From the NCBI GenBank assembly GCA_009746045.1, contig RPFO01000542.1:424978-486977 (forward strand): DNA of 62,000 nucleotides, read 5' to 3'. The position numbers were made by a program, and so were the translations under genes. Shown here in pieces: positions 19,557 through 28,503 of this stretch. This DNA is from Mesostigma viride. Its lineage: Eukaryota; Streptophyta; Mesostigmatophyceae; Mesostigmatales; Mesostigmataceae. The number at the start of each line of letters is the position of its first letter. Positions within the stretch are counted from its first letter, which is position 1. The notes under the pieces are model-generated. The model searched no databases. It saw only the letters and a program-made list of their open reading frames with translations, and had not been told where the DNA came from.

Positions 19557-20714
19557 CTAAGAACGCGGGAACCGTATCAACTGCTGGAACGCGTTCTTGA
19601 CTTTCTGTGTCGCGCGATTCCCCCACGGGGTGTGCCGGGCCTTGTTAGCCAGGTACATCGCCGTGATCGCGGCCAACGCCGCCGCCGCTCGCGGATGCTC
19701 GCTGACCTCCTGACCCACCACATTGAACAAGTCGGAACCCGCGTCGACGACCGTGTTTGCCGCGCCGGACGCGAGCGACGAGAGCATTCGCCCGCCCGAC
19801 GTCAACGCCGACCCCAGCATCGCTCCACCGCTCGTCACCCCCCTGGAAAGGAGAGGCGCCAGGTACTGAGCCGCGTAGGCGACGGCGGGGGCCAACGCCG
19901 TGGTCCCGAAGAATTGCTTCCAATTCCTTCCTTGGTTCGTCGCAGGCGTCACCGCCTCCAAAGCGGCGGACGCCGGGTCCGTCGACTGGGACGCGGTGAT
20001 AGTAGCAGGCGCGGAACCCGGCCATAACGTATTGCCTAGCGACGACACCATCCCGGCCCCCGCCCCGAGGATCGGCGCCCCTAGCCCACCCGCGATAGCC
20101 CCTAACGCGAGCGGGAGCCCGTTGTTCGCCACGGTGTCCCTGACCGACGCGAGCGCTCTACGCGCGCCTCCGAAGGCAGATGTCAACAGGTTTTGTCGAC
20201 CCGTTTCGGCGGGGGGCGCGGCAGTCTGCACGGCGGGGGGCTGGGCGGCGGCCTGGGGGGCGGCGGGGGCTTGCTGCCCCTTGAGGTGATCCGATAGCAC
20301 GATCCCGGTGTCGTTTCCGGGGTGGATGACACTGTTGACGAAGTCCTCGTAGGTCTTGGTTTTCGGCACCAGGATGATGTCTCCTTCCGTCAGATCGCCG
20401 GGGTTGACATGCGGGTTCGCCATTAGGAGTTCGTCGTGGAAGGCGGAAAACTTGGAGGCGATGGAGTTCCAGCTGTCCCCTGGTTGTACTTTGTACGGGA
20501 GTTTGTTTTGAAACGGATGTAACGGGTCGCGGATCGGCCGAGGATAGTTCTTCTCGAAGGCCCTACCTATATAGTCCGTGTCGTCCTGGATGGGCAACTT
20601 GGTGCTCCCCGCGGGCGGCGCGGGTGCACGGGCGTCCAGCAACGCGATCAACTTCTCGTACAAATCTCTCGGGATCGTCACAGAGTTCGGCTGTTGGATG
20701 GTAGCAAACTCCAT
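19557..20714 (-). CDS. LysM-domain virion-type protein
   Basis: 385 residues. A LysM module lies at about residues 93-140 (YKVQPGDSWNSIASKF, then NPHVNPGDLTEGDIILVPK). LysM binds glycans such as chitin or peptidoglycan and is seen in several giant-virus particles. The C-terminal half is Ala/Gly/Pro-rich with hydrophobic stretches (GLPLALGAIAGGLGAPILGA, ALAAITAMYLANKA), suggesting membrane contact. It lies directly downstream of capsid gene 3, tail to tail, which favours a structural role. A TATATAATA box is 12 bp upstream of the ATG. Confidence 0.8.
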   Translation of the reverse strand: MEFATIQQPNSVTIPRDLYEKLIALLDARAPAPPAGSTKLPIQDDTDYIGRAFEKNYPRPIRDPLHPFQNKLPYKVQPGDSWNSIASKFSAFHDELLMANPHVNPGDLTEGDIILVPKTKTYEDFVNSVIHPGNDTGIVLSDHLKGQQAPAAPQAAAQPPAVQTAAPPAETGRQNLLTSAFGGARRALASVRDTVANNGLPLALGAIAGGLGAPILGAGAGMVSSLGNTLWPGSAPATITASQSTDPASAALEAVTPATNQGRNWKQFFGTTALAPAVAYAAQYLAPLLSRGVTSGGAMLGSALTSGGRMLSSLASGAANTVVDAGSDLFNVVGQEVSEHPRAAAALAAITAMYLANKARHTPWGNRATQKVKNAFQQLIRFPRS

Positions 20715-20762
20715 GGATTGGGAGGTTATATAATATCACGACAAATAATTGAAGGATTCGGT

Positions 20763-21083
20763 TTATTGAAGATTAATGCAGATGTTGATGCTCCCCTTAC
20801 TGTCCGCTCTCGTCTCTCGCGCCGGCCGCTCCTTCACGATGGACTCCACCATCTTGTACACCTCGTCGTCCGAATCGATGTCCGGTTCCTCCAGGCTTCC
20901 GAAGATACCGTCGATCCGCGCGAAACCGTCGGCGGCCGCGAACGGAGACGGCGCGCGGCCGCCACGCGCGCCGGAACACGGGACGTCGTAGCGGAGGTCG
21001 CCGTCCGGAGTCAAGGATACCGACCACCCCCTCGTCAGGGCGCTCATAACGAGTTCGACGAGCTGGGGATTGTAGGGCGCCAT
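20763..21083 (-). CDS. Small protein, function unknown
   Basis: 106 residues from the ATG at 21083. The first part is a plausible helix (PQLVELVMSALTRGWSV), the middle Gly/Ala/Arg-rich, and the end acidic (EEPDIDSDDEVYKMVESIV). Not recognised. Divergent from the 21166 gene across an 82-bp spacer. Confidence 0.6.
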   Translation of the reverse strand: MAPYNPQLVELVMSALTRGWSVSLTPDGDLRYDVPCSGARGGRAPSPFAAADGFARIDGIFGSLEEPDIDSDDEVYKMVESIVKERPARETRADSKGSINICINLQ

Positions 21084-21165
21084 CACAGTCTATACATCCC
21101 GTGCAGAGATTTATGCTGGCGGATAGAACGCACAAAAAATATAGGAAGATACTAGAACATCCACC

Positions 21166-21423
21166 ATGTCCGAGAGCGGACAGTCCGCGCATCTCATAAC
21201 CGCCAACATCGTGAACGTGCTTCGTCACATCAAGTTCGAATCGACGGGCGAGAAGCTTTCCCGCCTTAATCCGCTCGACATCGGCTACCATCGCATCTAC
21301 TCGACGACTCACAACGGGGCCAGAGTGGTCTATCTATTGGAGCGCGGGGGGGCGGACCCGATCACTAGCGACGTCGATTCCAATTTCGTGGGGTACACCT
21401 ATCTGGGCGCGTTCGCCCAGTAA
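21166..21423 (+). CDS. Small protein, function unknown
   Basis: 85 residues, compact and without low complexity (ITANIVNVLRHIKFESTGEK, then YHRIYSTTHNGARVVYLLE). It ends 30 bp before PCNA on the same strand, so the two may share a transcript. Not assigned to a family. Confidence 0.6.
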   Translation: MSESGQSAHLITANIVNVLRHIKFESTGEKLSRLNPLDIGYHRIYSTTHNGARVVYLLERGGADPITSDVDSNFVGYTYLGAFAQ

Positions 21424-21453
21424 CGCATCGCGTTTATCTGCGCGGACATCGAC

Positions 21454-22275
21454 ATGGAGTTCCGTACGGTGCAAGGAGCCTCCATCAAGCTGTTGGTGGA
21501 GACGCTCAAGGAGCTAACGAACGATGTCAACTTTTCTTTTACTCCGGACGCCGTGCGCATGATGGCATTCGACAACGCTCATTGCTGTCTATTCCACGTA
21601 TGTTTGGAGAAGGAAAACATCGAGGAGTATCGGTGCTCGAAACCGTTCGTGGTCGGCATCGGGCTCGTGAACTTTTACAAATTGTTGAAGAACGTTTCCA
21701 TTAACGACGAGTTGGAACTCAAGCTCGACGGCATCAACATGGACAGGATGGAGATCAACATAACGAACAACGTGAAGAAGACGAAGTGGTCGTATTCCAT
21801 GAAGCTCCTGGACATCGACGAGGACTCGCTGGAGATCCCCCAGAAGGAGTACATGACCATCATCACGATGGTCAGCTCCGAGTTTCAGAGGATATGCAGA
21901 GACCTCCACGTGATATCGGACATCGTGCGCGTCAAGTGCTCCGGCTCCGAAATCGTCATGAGCTGCAGCGGGGACATCGGGGACTGCGTCCTTCAGATAG
22001 GGAAGGAGTTCCCGGACATGAAGATCCAACTCGTGGAAGACAAAGAGATCGACGAGGTCTTCTCCCTGCGATACCTGTGCACCTTCTCCAAGGCCGCGGG
22101 GCTTTGCAACAGCGTCAGCCTCTTCCTCAGCCACGGATACCCGCTCGTCGTGAAGTACAAAGTCGGCGACCTCGGCACGCTCATGTTCATGCTCGCACCG
22201 AAGATGTCCGACGAAACCGACGAGAACGGGCCGACCGAGGACGCGGATGCCGCCATGGAGGACAACGCGGAGTGA
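21454..22275 (+). CDS. PCNA: PCNA-like DNA sliding clamp
   Basis: 273 residues, near the usual 258-265 plus an acidic tail. Start (VQGASIKLLVETLKELTNDV) and end (YPLVVKYKVGDLGTLMFMLAPK) match PCNA closely, as do the FTPDAVRMMAFDNAHCCL and LLDIDEDSLEIP regions. The last 20 or so residues are Asp/Glu-rich. It would form a ring tethering polymerase and repair enzymes to DNA. Ends 8 bp before the convergent VLTF3 gene. Confidence 0.96.
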   Translation: MEFRTVQGASIKLLVETLKELTNDVNFSFTPDAVRMMAFDNAHCCLFHVCLEKENIEEYRCSKPFVVGIGLVNFYKLLKNVSINDELELKLDGINMDRMEINITNNVKKTKWSYSMKLLDIDEDSLEIPQKEYMTIITMVSSEFQRICRDLHVISDIVRVKCSGSEIVMSCSGDIGDCVLQIGKEFPDMKIQLVEDKEIDEVFSLRYLCTFSKAAGLCNSVSLFLSHGYPLVVKYKVGDLGTLMFMLAPKMSDETDENGPTEDADAAMEDNAE

Positions 22276-22283
22276 CGCCGCCG

Positions 22284-23318
22284 TCACCGAGACTGGATGA
22301 ACTCCCAATTCAGCTTCTTACAAATCCCCTTCCATATGGCGTCCTGCCCCCACAGCTTCTCCTTGCTCTTCAGGAGCGGGAAGTGGGGGAGGAACTTGTC
22401 GTAGCCCAGAAGCTGGCACATCTTGTGCAGACAGTAGGAATAGTTCAGGAAGTTCTTCCGGTCCTTGGGACAGATCTCCTCGAAAGGCTTCTGTATCATC
22501 TTGAACATGTTGCGTATCTTTTCCTCTTGCGCGGAGGTCATCGTAGGCGGCGGAGTGCCGTTGAGCATGTGCGTGATCTGCACGCAGTGCTCGAAGTACT
22601 TAGACAGCTTCAATTTTCGCAGCATCTTCCGCACACGTTGCGGCGTAATATCCTTTTTATCGACCACCTTTCCTTTGCGAAACTCGGACGCGACGGCCTC
22701 CACCACCTCGTCGGGGGCGGACGACCGCTCCCTCGCGTGAAATTGGGACAGGCACTCGTTCAGATGGTTGATCCTCTTGTAGCAATAGTCGTTGTTGTTG
22801 ACCGGCGTCCCGTACGGGAAGTTGTCGATGGTGTTGTTCGCCATCGGCTCCGTCATCCCGCAACTCATGCACACGTTCTCGCCTTGTTGTCGCACCTCCA
22901 CCATGTTCACGTTGCAAGACGGACAAAAACCGAACACCTCCCTCTCCTGGTCGGCGTCCGTCGGGTCGCATTGCACCTCCAGACCCCTCATGTTGTGTTT
23001 CATGATCACGGCGTTGAAGTCGCGATAGATCCTCGCCTTCTTCTGTTTCAGCGTCTCCTTATTCCCGGACGCGTCGTCGGCGGCATACGGCTCCGTCACC
23101 CACTGACACGGGCTCTTGCGGACGGCGACCCCGGGCGGGTCCTTCCTCTTGTTTTTGGACTTCTGCTTGGAATCCACCGTCTCCATGTACTCCTTGTAGA
23201 TGGGCGACGCGTCCAGCAGAAAGTCGAAGTATGCGTCTTGTTTCTCGGGGCCTCGACTCTCGTAAAAGTCGCAACACTCCTTGAACTTGGACTCCAGCAT
23301 CAGCCGTCCGTTCGTCAT
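22284..23318 (-). CDS. VLTF3: VLTF3-like viral late transcription factor
   Basis: 344 residues from ATG 23318. A treble-clef-like zinc ribbon (CPSC at 132-135 and CMSC at 150-153) is followed by the family helical region: YCYKRINHLNECLSQFHARE, then LRKLKLSKYFEHCVQI and HFPLLKSKEKLWGQD. This is the hallmark of poxvirus A2-like factors, core Nucleocytoviricota genes that drive late transcription. The N-terminal 100 residues are basic and probably flexible. The open frame continues upstream of 23318, but with poor composition and across the 23379 gene. Confidence 0.95.
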   Translation of the reverse strand: MTNGRLMLESKFKECCDFYESRGPEKQDAYFDFLLDASPIYKEYMETVDSKQKSKNKRKDPPGVAVRKSPCQWVTEPYAADDASGNKETLKQKKARIYRDFNAVIMKHNMRGLEVQCDPTDADQEREVFGFCPSCNVNMVEVRQQGENVCMSCGMTEPMANNTIDNFPYGTPVNNNDYCYKRINHLNECLSQFHARERSSAPDEVVEAVASEFRKGKVVDKKDITPQRVRKMLRKLKLSKYFEHCVQITHMLNGTPPPTMTSAQEEKIRNMFKMIQKPFEEICPKDRKNFLNYSYCLHKMCQLLGYDKFLPHFPLLKSKEKLWGQDAIWKGICKKLNWEFIQSR

Positions 23319-23378
23319 GGCGGCGGTCCGCGTCACTAGAACGAGAGAAAAAGGTTCGCTTAAACCCCGCTCCAAAAA

Positions 23379-23819
23379 ATGGACGCCTCTCCTGAATATC
23401 TCGCCGCAATGCCGAAAAAGAGCTCCGCCTCCTCTTCCTCTGCCTCCGCCGCGCCCAAGACCTCGACGCCTCTGCCGCCCAGCGAAAACGCGATTCAGCC
23501 CGAGTCCGCACCGGCCACGACACCGGTAGACGCGGCTGCCACCCCTGTCGCCGAAGTCGAGACCGCCGCGGTTGTAGAAGAGACCGCGAAGGAGAGCGAC
23601 GGGGAGCCGCCTTCGAAGAAGCCCAAGAAGGACCCGATCCGCAGCACGCGGATGCCCGATATGACCGTGGGGGAAGTGCGAAAGATGCTGAATTACATCC
23701 GTCGCAACAGCGCGACGATCCGATCCGACACGGCGCTCCCCAATGGGATGCAAGCCGGAGAGTTCAGCATCCGATATTTGGCGGGAACCCCCCAAAAAGA
23801 GGGGGGCACGAAAGAGTGA
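23379..23819 (+). CDS. Acidic/alanine-rich protein with small conserved-looking C-terminus
   Basis: 146 residues. The first 80 are Ala/Ser/Pro/Glu-rich and likely disordered, ending in the basic patch KKPKKDP, which could be a nuclear signal. The last 55 (RMPDMTVGEVRKMLNYIRRN, then LPNGMQAGEFSIRYL) look folded. Divergent from VLTF3. Not recognised. Confidence 0.6.
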   Translation: MDASPEYLAAMPKKSSASSSSASAAPKTSTPLPPSENAIQPESAPATTPVDAAATPVAEVETAAVVEETAKESDGEPPSKKPKKDPIRSTRMPDMTVGEVRKMLNYIRRNSATIRSDTALPNGMQAGEFSIRYLAGTPQKEGGTKE

Positions 23820-23852
23820 TGACGTGTAATCGTACATGCTTTTAATAAATCG

Positions 23853-24464
23853 TCATTCCAACTTAAAGCAACTGTCTAAAAACGCCGCGTACGTGTTGTA
23901 ATCCTCGCGAGGATAATGACTCGTGATGATCACTTTAGGAACGTCTAGAACCTGTCCCGGACCGCTCGGTACCGTCTTGACCGTTTTGAGCACGATTCCG
24001 TTCATGGACGCCCATTCCTCCATGACCCAGAATTCCTCCTTCTCCACGTCCGAGTCGCCTCCTTCCTCATCGTCCTCCTCGTCTTCGGACTCTTCGGTAC
24101 TAGCCACCACGTCGCGCCGGAGATGCATCGCCGTTATCACTTTGTTTCGTATCAACTCGTCCACGTCTTCCCCGTCGGACACGTAACTATCGGTCTTTCC
24201 TTCGAGGATATCGTCGTTCGCTAACGAGTTCATCGCGTTCGCCACGGATTTTTCCTCAAACGCTATCACGTGAGTCATGGGACGCACTCCTCCTAGATCC
24301 GACCGGTCTCTCTCGATGCAATGGAACCCCAACACGCGGTGGTAGGGGTCGGACTTCCCTACAATATACACTTTGCGAGACCACGGGCTAGTCGGGTGGG
24401 GCATGCCGGCCCGCACCGCGGTCGGAGCCGCGAGAGACGGAGACGTGGATAACACATGTGCCAT
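23853..24464 (-). CDS. Protein of unknown function with acidic loop
   Basis: 203 residues. The mid part has an acidic run (ESEDEEDDEEGGDSDVEKEE), flanked by regions with ordinary globular composition (KVYIVGKSDPYHRVLGFHCI at the start, DYNTYAAFLDSCFKLE at the end). Convergent with the 23379 gene and same strand as the next gene. Not recognised. Confidence 0.7.
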   Translation of the reverse strand: MAHVLSTSPSLAAPTAVRAGMPHPTSPWSRKVYIVGKSDPYHRVLGFHCIERDRSDLGGVRPMTHVIAFEEKSVANAMNSLANDDILEGKTDSYVSDGEDVDELIRNKVITAMHLRRDVVASTEESEDEEDDEEGGDSDVEKEEFWVMEEWASMNGIVLKTVKTVPSGPGQVLDVPKVIITSHYPREDYNTYAAFLDSCFKLE

Positions 24465-24525
24465 TTATTACAATGCAACAAAGTTTATTTAGAAAGACAC
24501 TCAGACGAACAGTCATCACGCGACA

Positions 24526-25278
24526 CTAAAATTCCGTGCTGGCCTCCGATGACTCGTCGTCGGTCACCAATTCGGGCAGCAGGCTGCGGCTGACACTATA
24601 GGCCCGACGATCCATGTACACTTTTCGGTCGGACGACAACCGCTCCATCGTCCTCACGATGGTGCCGCGTGGGCACACTTCGAGAGCTATACGATGCGCC
24701 CCGGACCACTGGAGGAGCGAGTACCAATAGGCCATGATCTCGGCCCCTTTCGCACTGTCGTCCTGGCCGCCCGTGAGGCCCGCGTACACGACCGAGCGCA
24801 CGATATCGACGCACAGGCGCGTGAAATGATTGTACGCGAGAGAAACCTCCTCGCCCTCACGCAGCTCCGTCTGGATCTTGCGGAATTCGGAAAAAGAGAC
24901 CCCCGTCGCCACCGTGTGCGCGATGTGATCCGCGCTTTTTAGCCACTCCGAGTCCATGCACACGCCCGCGGGAGGGAATTCCGCTCGCCGAACGGGGAGA
25001 GACGGGTTGCTGATCATCTTCTCGATTTCCTCCACGGCCGACTCGAAAGGCGCCACCACAGACCCGGTCTCGATGGCGACCGCGACCAAGCGATAGAAGA
25101 ACGTGAGCAAGTCGTCGTCCAGAGGCTCCGACTCCTGATAATGAGTCCGTAGGGCAGACGCGATGGCGCGGGACACGAACTTCCCGTCCTTTTCGTTGCT
25201 GACCAGCCGGAAATCCTTGGCCGTCTTGATGATGACGCGCGACATCACGATGCAATCGAAGGGTGCGAGTTCCGCCAT
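24526..25278 (-). CDS. Protein of unknown function
   Basis: 250 residues from ATG 25278. Ordinary globular composition, mostly helical by eye (FYRLVAVAIETGSVVAPFES, AYNHFTRLCVDIVRSVVYAG), with a Ser/Asp/Glu-rich tail. Starts 14 bp after the end of 25293-25673 on the same strand, so co-transcription is likely. Not recognised. Confidence 0.7.
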   Translation of the reverse strand: MAELAPFDCIVMSRVIIKTAKDFRLVSNEKDGKFVSRAIASALRTHYQESEPLDDDLLTFFYRLVAVAIETGSVVAPFESAVEEIEKMISNPSLPVRRAEFPPAGVCMDSEWLKSADHIAHTVATGVSFSEFRKIQTELREGEEVSLAYNHFTRLCVDIVRSVVYAGLTGGQDDSAKGAEIMAYWYSLLQWSGAHRIALEVCPRGTIVRTMERLSSDRKVYMDRRAYSVSRSLLPELVTDDESSEASTEF

Positions 25279-25292
25279 CGGGTGGGGGCATT

Positions 25293-25673
25293 TCACAAAG
25301 AAACCCGGGGGGGAGGGGCCACGACGAGGGTATCCGCAGACTTCACGAAGATGTCTTCCGTGACGAAAGTGCTCGTAGGGCCGTAGAACACGTCCGCTAT
25401 GGCGCTCCCCTTCAACTTCCTTGCGCGCAATCCCTCCGAACTCGACTCGGCCAACATGCGAATGGCCGTCGTCGCCTTGATGAACGGGAGCTCGACTCCG
25501 TCCACGAGCACGCGTTTATCGGGCGTCACGGCCGCGTCGTAGCCTTTCGTCGAAACGCCGACCATGGCGCCCTCCACGAAATCGGGGACGCATATCAGCT
25601 GTTCCGAAAGAACGACTCTTGCCCAAAAGTTGTGCGGGAAGGGCGCGACAAAGTCTCTGCGCGTGACCTCCAT
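25293..25673 (-). CDS. Small protein of unknown function
   Basis: 126 residues from ATG 25673. I chose this start because the longer upstream frame runs into promoter repeats and has poor composition. Globular-looking (FWARVVLSEQLICVPDFVEG, VLVDGVELPFIKATTAIRML). First gene of a probable two-gene unit with 24526-25278, under a promoter rich in E2F-like sites. Confidence 0.7.
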   Translation of the reverse strand: MEVTRRDFVAPFPHNFWARVVLSEQLICVPDFVEGAMVGVSTKGYDAAVTPDKRVLVDGVELPFIKATTAIRMLAESSSEGLRARKLKGSAIADVFYGPTSTFVTEDIFVKSADTLVVAPPPRVSL

Positions 25674-25974
25674 GGCTGGCTGCCGTGACGCTCGTGTATG
25701 CCTCGCCTTGTACTCCTTGTCGACATATATGGACTTCGGCGACTCGGCGGTTTCCCGCCTAAACGGTTTCCCTCCAAAACGGTTTCCCGCCCAAACGCTT
25801 CCCTCTAGAAGGTTCCCAGACAACCGCGGGGTGCACTCCTGTCCACACGATGGTTCGGCACATATCGCATCACGGCCACACGTTTTCCCGCCCACACGTT
25901 TTCCCGCCTTTTTTTTCATGAGGGGACGGGGGTATATAAAGCGAGGAGGACGCACGCATCACTCACTCTCAGCC
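25674..25974. promoter_or_regulatory. Divergent promoter with four E2F-like octamers, one heat-shock-like motif and a TATA box
   Basis: TTTCCCGC occurs at 25751-25758, 25783-25790, 25884-25891 and 25900-25907, in repeats of the type CGGTTTCCCGCC and ACACGTTTTCCCGCC. GAAGGTTC, an inverted GAA unit, is at 25808-25815. TATATAAA at 25933-25940 lies 34 bp before the KilA-N start. The octamer fits the eukaryotic E2F consensus TTTSSCGC. Repeated motifs plus a TATA box mark this as the strongest promoter in the window. Confidence 0.65.
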
Positions 25975-26853
25975 ATGGCACACTCGAGCCCTCCCCCGCA
26001 CCCATACCTCACCCCCTCTCGCTATGGAGAAAGACGCGAATTCAAGCTTCAGGTCGGCGACAAGACCGGACTGTGTTGCGTCCGGGTCATGGAAGACGGT
26101 TTCGCGAAAGTGTCGGACCTTCAAATGTCGTGGGGCGCCACTCACTCCAAGACGATGACGCTCTTCGAGCGATCGAGACGAAACAAGGACTTGTTGGAGG
26201 AGGTCGTGAAGAAGTTGGGATTCATGCCCGTGAAAAAGTTGATAGACGGAGACTACATTCACGTGTCCATCCTGACACCGTTCTGCTGCTGGATGAGCCC
26301 GAGCTTCGACTCCGCGCACACGCTGCATTCATGGAAGCAGCCGGCCATGAGCGCTTTTCAGACGGCGCTGGCGTGCGCGCGCTCGGACGTCGAAAACGGA
26401 CTCGTGAACGCGGTTGAAAAAGTGAAGGCGGTGATCGACGCGAAGAACGCGGAGTTCCAAGAGACCGCCAGCTCGATGGAGACGCGGATCGTGAGCCAGC
26501 TGTATCTGAACTTGCCCATCCCCGCGCACGACGACGCCTGTCGGAGCGTCTGCGCGATCGTGGGAAAGAGCGTCGCGGACGCTCAAGGTCACCTGGTTCG
26601 ATCCGTGTTCGACCAGTTGTCAAGTCTCGTGTCTACCTATTACAACGATCAAGGAGTCTTCAGGTTGACACAGGCGGCCAGGGATTACATAAACGCGACG
26701 TTGGAAGATCTCCTCATCCGCCTCCCCATTTTGGCTGAACCGCCGATCTGCGAGGCCGCGAACGACTCTTACGATTTCGAGCAGATGCTGAAAAGCATGG
26801 ACTTCTCGATGGAACCCGATACGAACATGCTGAGTTCTTTCATGAACTCGTAA
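25975..26853 (+). CDS. KilA-N domain protein
   Basis: 292 residues. Residues about 30-125 fit KilA-N: DGFAKVSDLQMSWG, a helix NKDLLEEVVKKLGF, then DGDYIHVSILTPFCCWMSPS, the place of the family's G-T-Y-V-H...L...W-x-S-P box. KilA-N is a DNA-binding module frequent in large DNA viruses. The remaining 170 residues are helical and possibly oligomerising. It lies behind the multi-E2F-like promoter, suggesting early or cell-cycle-linked expression. Family identification is by eye. Confidence 0.75.
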   Translation: MAHSSPPPHPYLTPSRYGERREFKLQVGDKTGLCCVRVMEDGFAKVSDLQMSWGATHSKTMTLFERSRRNKDLLEEVVKKLGFMPVKKLIDGDYIHVSILTPFCCWMSPSFDSAHTLHSWKQPAMSAFQTALACARSDVENGLVNAVEKVKAVIDAKNAEFQETASSMETRIVSQLYLNLPIPAHDDACRSVCAIVGKSVADAQGHLVRSVFDQLSSLVSTYYNDQGVFRLTQAARDYINATLEDLLIRLPILAEPPICEAANDSYDFEQMLKSMDFSMEPDTNMLSSFMNS

Positions 26854-26856
26854 CGG

Positions 26857-27609
26857 TTACCTGCGCAAAGCGCTGTTCAGCGTGTACGAAGCCATCCTCG
26901 CGTCCGAAACGATCATTTCTGGCAACCGTGCCAAAACACGGACGACGTGAGGGGGGAACATTCTAGGAGCGTAGGATAGAAACTGTAAATAAGTTAACGG
27001 ATCTAATGCCAAGTCCCAAATGTCTTTCTTGATCTCTTCCATCACGGGATCCACGGGTCCCGGCTCCATAACGACTCCTTTGCTCGCGTTTTCTAGGGAT
27101 GCCATAAGAGCGGGGTCCGACACCTTGTCCGACCCGATGTAGGTGTTGTAATTCTTGACGGCTTGTTGAGCAAACACGTTCATGGGTTGGGCCTGGGCGA
27201 GGGTGGCTGTCGCCTCCGTGCGAGACAGCGCATTCGTAGAGAACGAAGGAACCGCGGCTGTTTGCATTTGTGTTTGTGGAATCGTCACGGGGAACGCTTG
27301 TTCGGTCATCGGGACAGACAGGCCACTTTCAAAACTCGATGGCGGTATGGTAGTGCTAGACATGACCGCGCCCCCTCCAGGCGCCACTTGTACGGAGGGG
27401 GGCGGTACGGCTTGGGGGATCACAGGATCCGTTGATACGACTTGGGCCCCCACAGAATTCATTGGTACGACTTGGGGGCCCACAGAATTCGTTAATACGG
27501 CGGGCTTGGCTGGCACTAAAAACATGGCCGGAACCGTTCCGGGGGGTCTGGCTAATGTCATGGTACCGCAATTCGAATGCGAATACGATGTCCCGGCCTC
27601 ACAATTCAT
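26857..27609 (-). CDS. Protein with repetitive Pro/Val linker, function unknown
   Basis: 250 residues from ATG 27609. The N-terminal part has a short repeat coded at about 27418-27500 (VLTNSVGPQVVP, MNSVGAQVVS, TDPVIPQAVP), then a Ser/Thr/Pro/Gln-rich stretch and a helical C-terminal 100 residues (DIWDLALDPLTYLQFLSYAP). An alternative start at 27687 would add a hydrophobic segment (LTSLLIVIPFFFLLRYV). That would overlap the divergent 27663 gene and may only reflect AT-rich promoter DNA. Not recognised. Confidence 0.65.
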   Translation of the reverse strand: MNCEAGTSYSHSNCGTMTLARPPGTVPAMFLVPAKPAVLTNSVGPQVVPMNSVGAQVVSTDPVIPQAVPPPSVQVAPGGGAVMSSTTIPPSSFESGLSVPMTEQAFPVTIPQTQMQTAAVPSFSTNALSRTEATATLAQAQPMNVFAQQAVKNYNTYIGSDKVSDPALMASLENASKGVVMEPGPVDPVMEEIKKDIWDLALDPLTYLQFLSYAPRMFPPHVVRVLARLPEMIVSDARMASYTLNSALRR

Positions 27610-27662
27610 TCGTTTCTTTACATATCGTAACAAAAAAAAGAAAGGTATTACTATTAATAACG

Positions 27663-28283
27663 ATGTCAAGTGCTCCCAAAAAACCAAACGTACTACAGGT
27701 GTTCGTCCCCGTTGTGATTATTTTACTCGTTCTCGTATTGGCACTCACGCTGTCAAAAGAAGAGGAGATCCGATATCCGACCCCCGCGGAACGGTTGCAG
27801 ACAGCCATCGACTTGCAAAACGGGAAGGACGTAATAGGCACACGAGTCCAAACGGCGAACATGTTGAGATTCGACTCGGACAAGGAGATAATATATCCCA
27901 AATTCGTGTTCCCCTCAAACCATTGGCTCCCCGCAGACGAGGTGGAATGGTTCAAGTCCGCGTTCCCTCAGTGCACGTTCGCCAAGGACGAGTATTTCAA
28001 CATGGCGTATAACCCCGATACCGACAGCGTGTACCCGTATATGTCGACGGACAATCTCGCGGCGTTGCGGAATACGGGCATGAACGCGATCCCCCAAAAG
28101 TACTCCGATTCGAACTGGGTACCTCTATCGGCGATCCCCTCGTGCCCCCAAGGCGAGTCGCTGGCCCTGAGCCAGATGATATCCACGGGCCGGCCGCGCG
28201 TTTGGACGGTTCGTAATGGCGGCGTCACGGCCCACGCGATGACGACGAGTGCGGGATCGGTAAAGATGTGCGTTTATAAGTGA
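27663..28283 (+). CDS. Single-pass membrane protein, family M member
   Basis: 206 residues. An N-terminal membrane anchor at about residues 11-30 (VFVPVVIILLVLVLALTLS) follows a short cytosol-like basic tail, and about 175 residues form an ectodomain. Architecture and length resemble 30051, 50528 and 51533, suggesting a family of type II virion or membrane proteins. Several cysteines (PQCTF, PSCPQG, KMCVYK). No enzyme signature. Confidence 0.7.
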   Translation: MSSAPKKPNVLQVFVPVVIILLVLVLALTLSKEEEIRYPTPAERLQTAIDLQNGKDVIGTRVQTANMLRFDSDKEIIYPKFVFPSNHWLPADEVEWFKSAFPQCTFAKDEYFNMAYNPDTDSVYPYMSTDNLAALRNTGMNAIPQKYSDSNWVPLSAIPSCPQGESLALSQMISTGRPRVWTVRNGGVTAHAMTTSAGSVKMCVYK

Positions 28284-28461
28284 ACCCCAGTTTGCGAGCC
28301 GGCGCGACAGCGGGTGCTTTGGACAGCAATAGACGAGCGGAAATCACTTCCACGAGCGTTTTTCGGAGGAGCGTCTCGGCGTTTTCCAGACGCTTGACGA
28401 GCTCCGCTTTGGATTCCTCCTCCCGCGGTGGGCCGTACGCGTTGAGTCGTCTCCAATCCAT
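28225..28461 (-). CDS. Small helical protein, tentative
   Basis: 78 residues from ATG 28461. A helix with heptad-like spacing (ESKAELVKRLENAETLLRKT) and a Ser-rich tail. The gene overlaps the end of 27663-28283 tail to tail by 59 bp. Supported only by composition and the absence of another gene in the interval. Confidence 0.4.
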   Translation of the reverse strand: MDWRRLNAYGPPREEESKAELVKRLENAETLLRKTLVEVISARLLLSKAPAVAPARKLGFTYKRTSLPIPHSSSSRGP

Positions 28462-28503
28462 ACGAGGGGACGGACAAAATAAAACCAACGCGTATGACAA
28501 GTG

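Noticed and set aside
24400-24464. A TAVRAG word near the N-terminus of the 23853-24464 protein
   Set aside because: Lacks the basic stretch and the conserved His, so I do not count it among the leader proteins.
27609-27687. N-terminal membrane segment on the 26857 gene from an upstream ATG at 27687
   Set aside because: It would overlap the start of the divergent 27663 gene and is encoded by AT-rich promoter-like DNA; kept only as an alternative.
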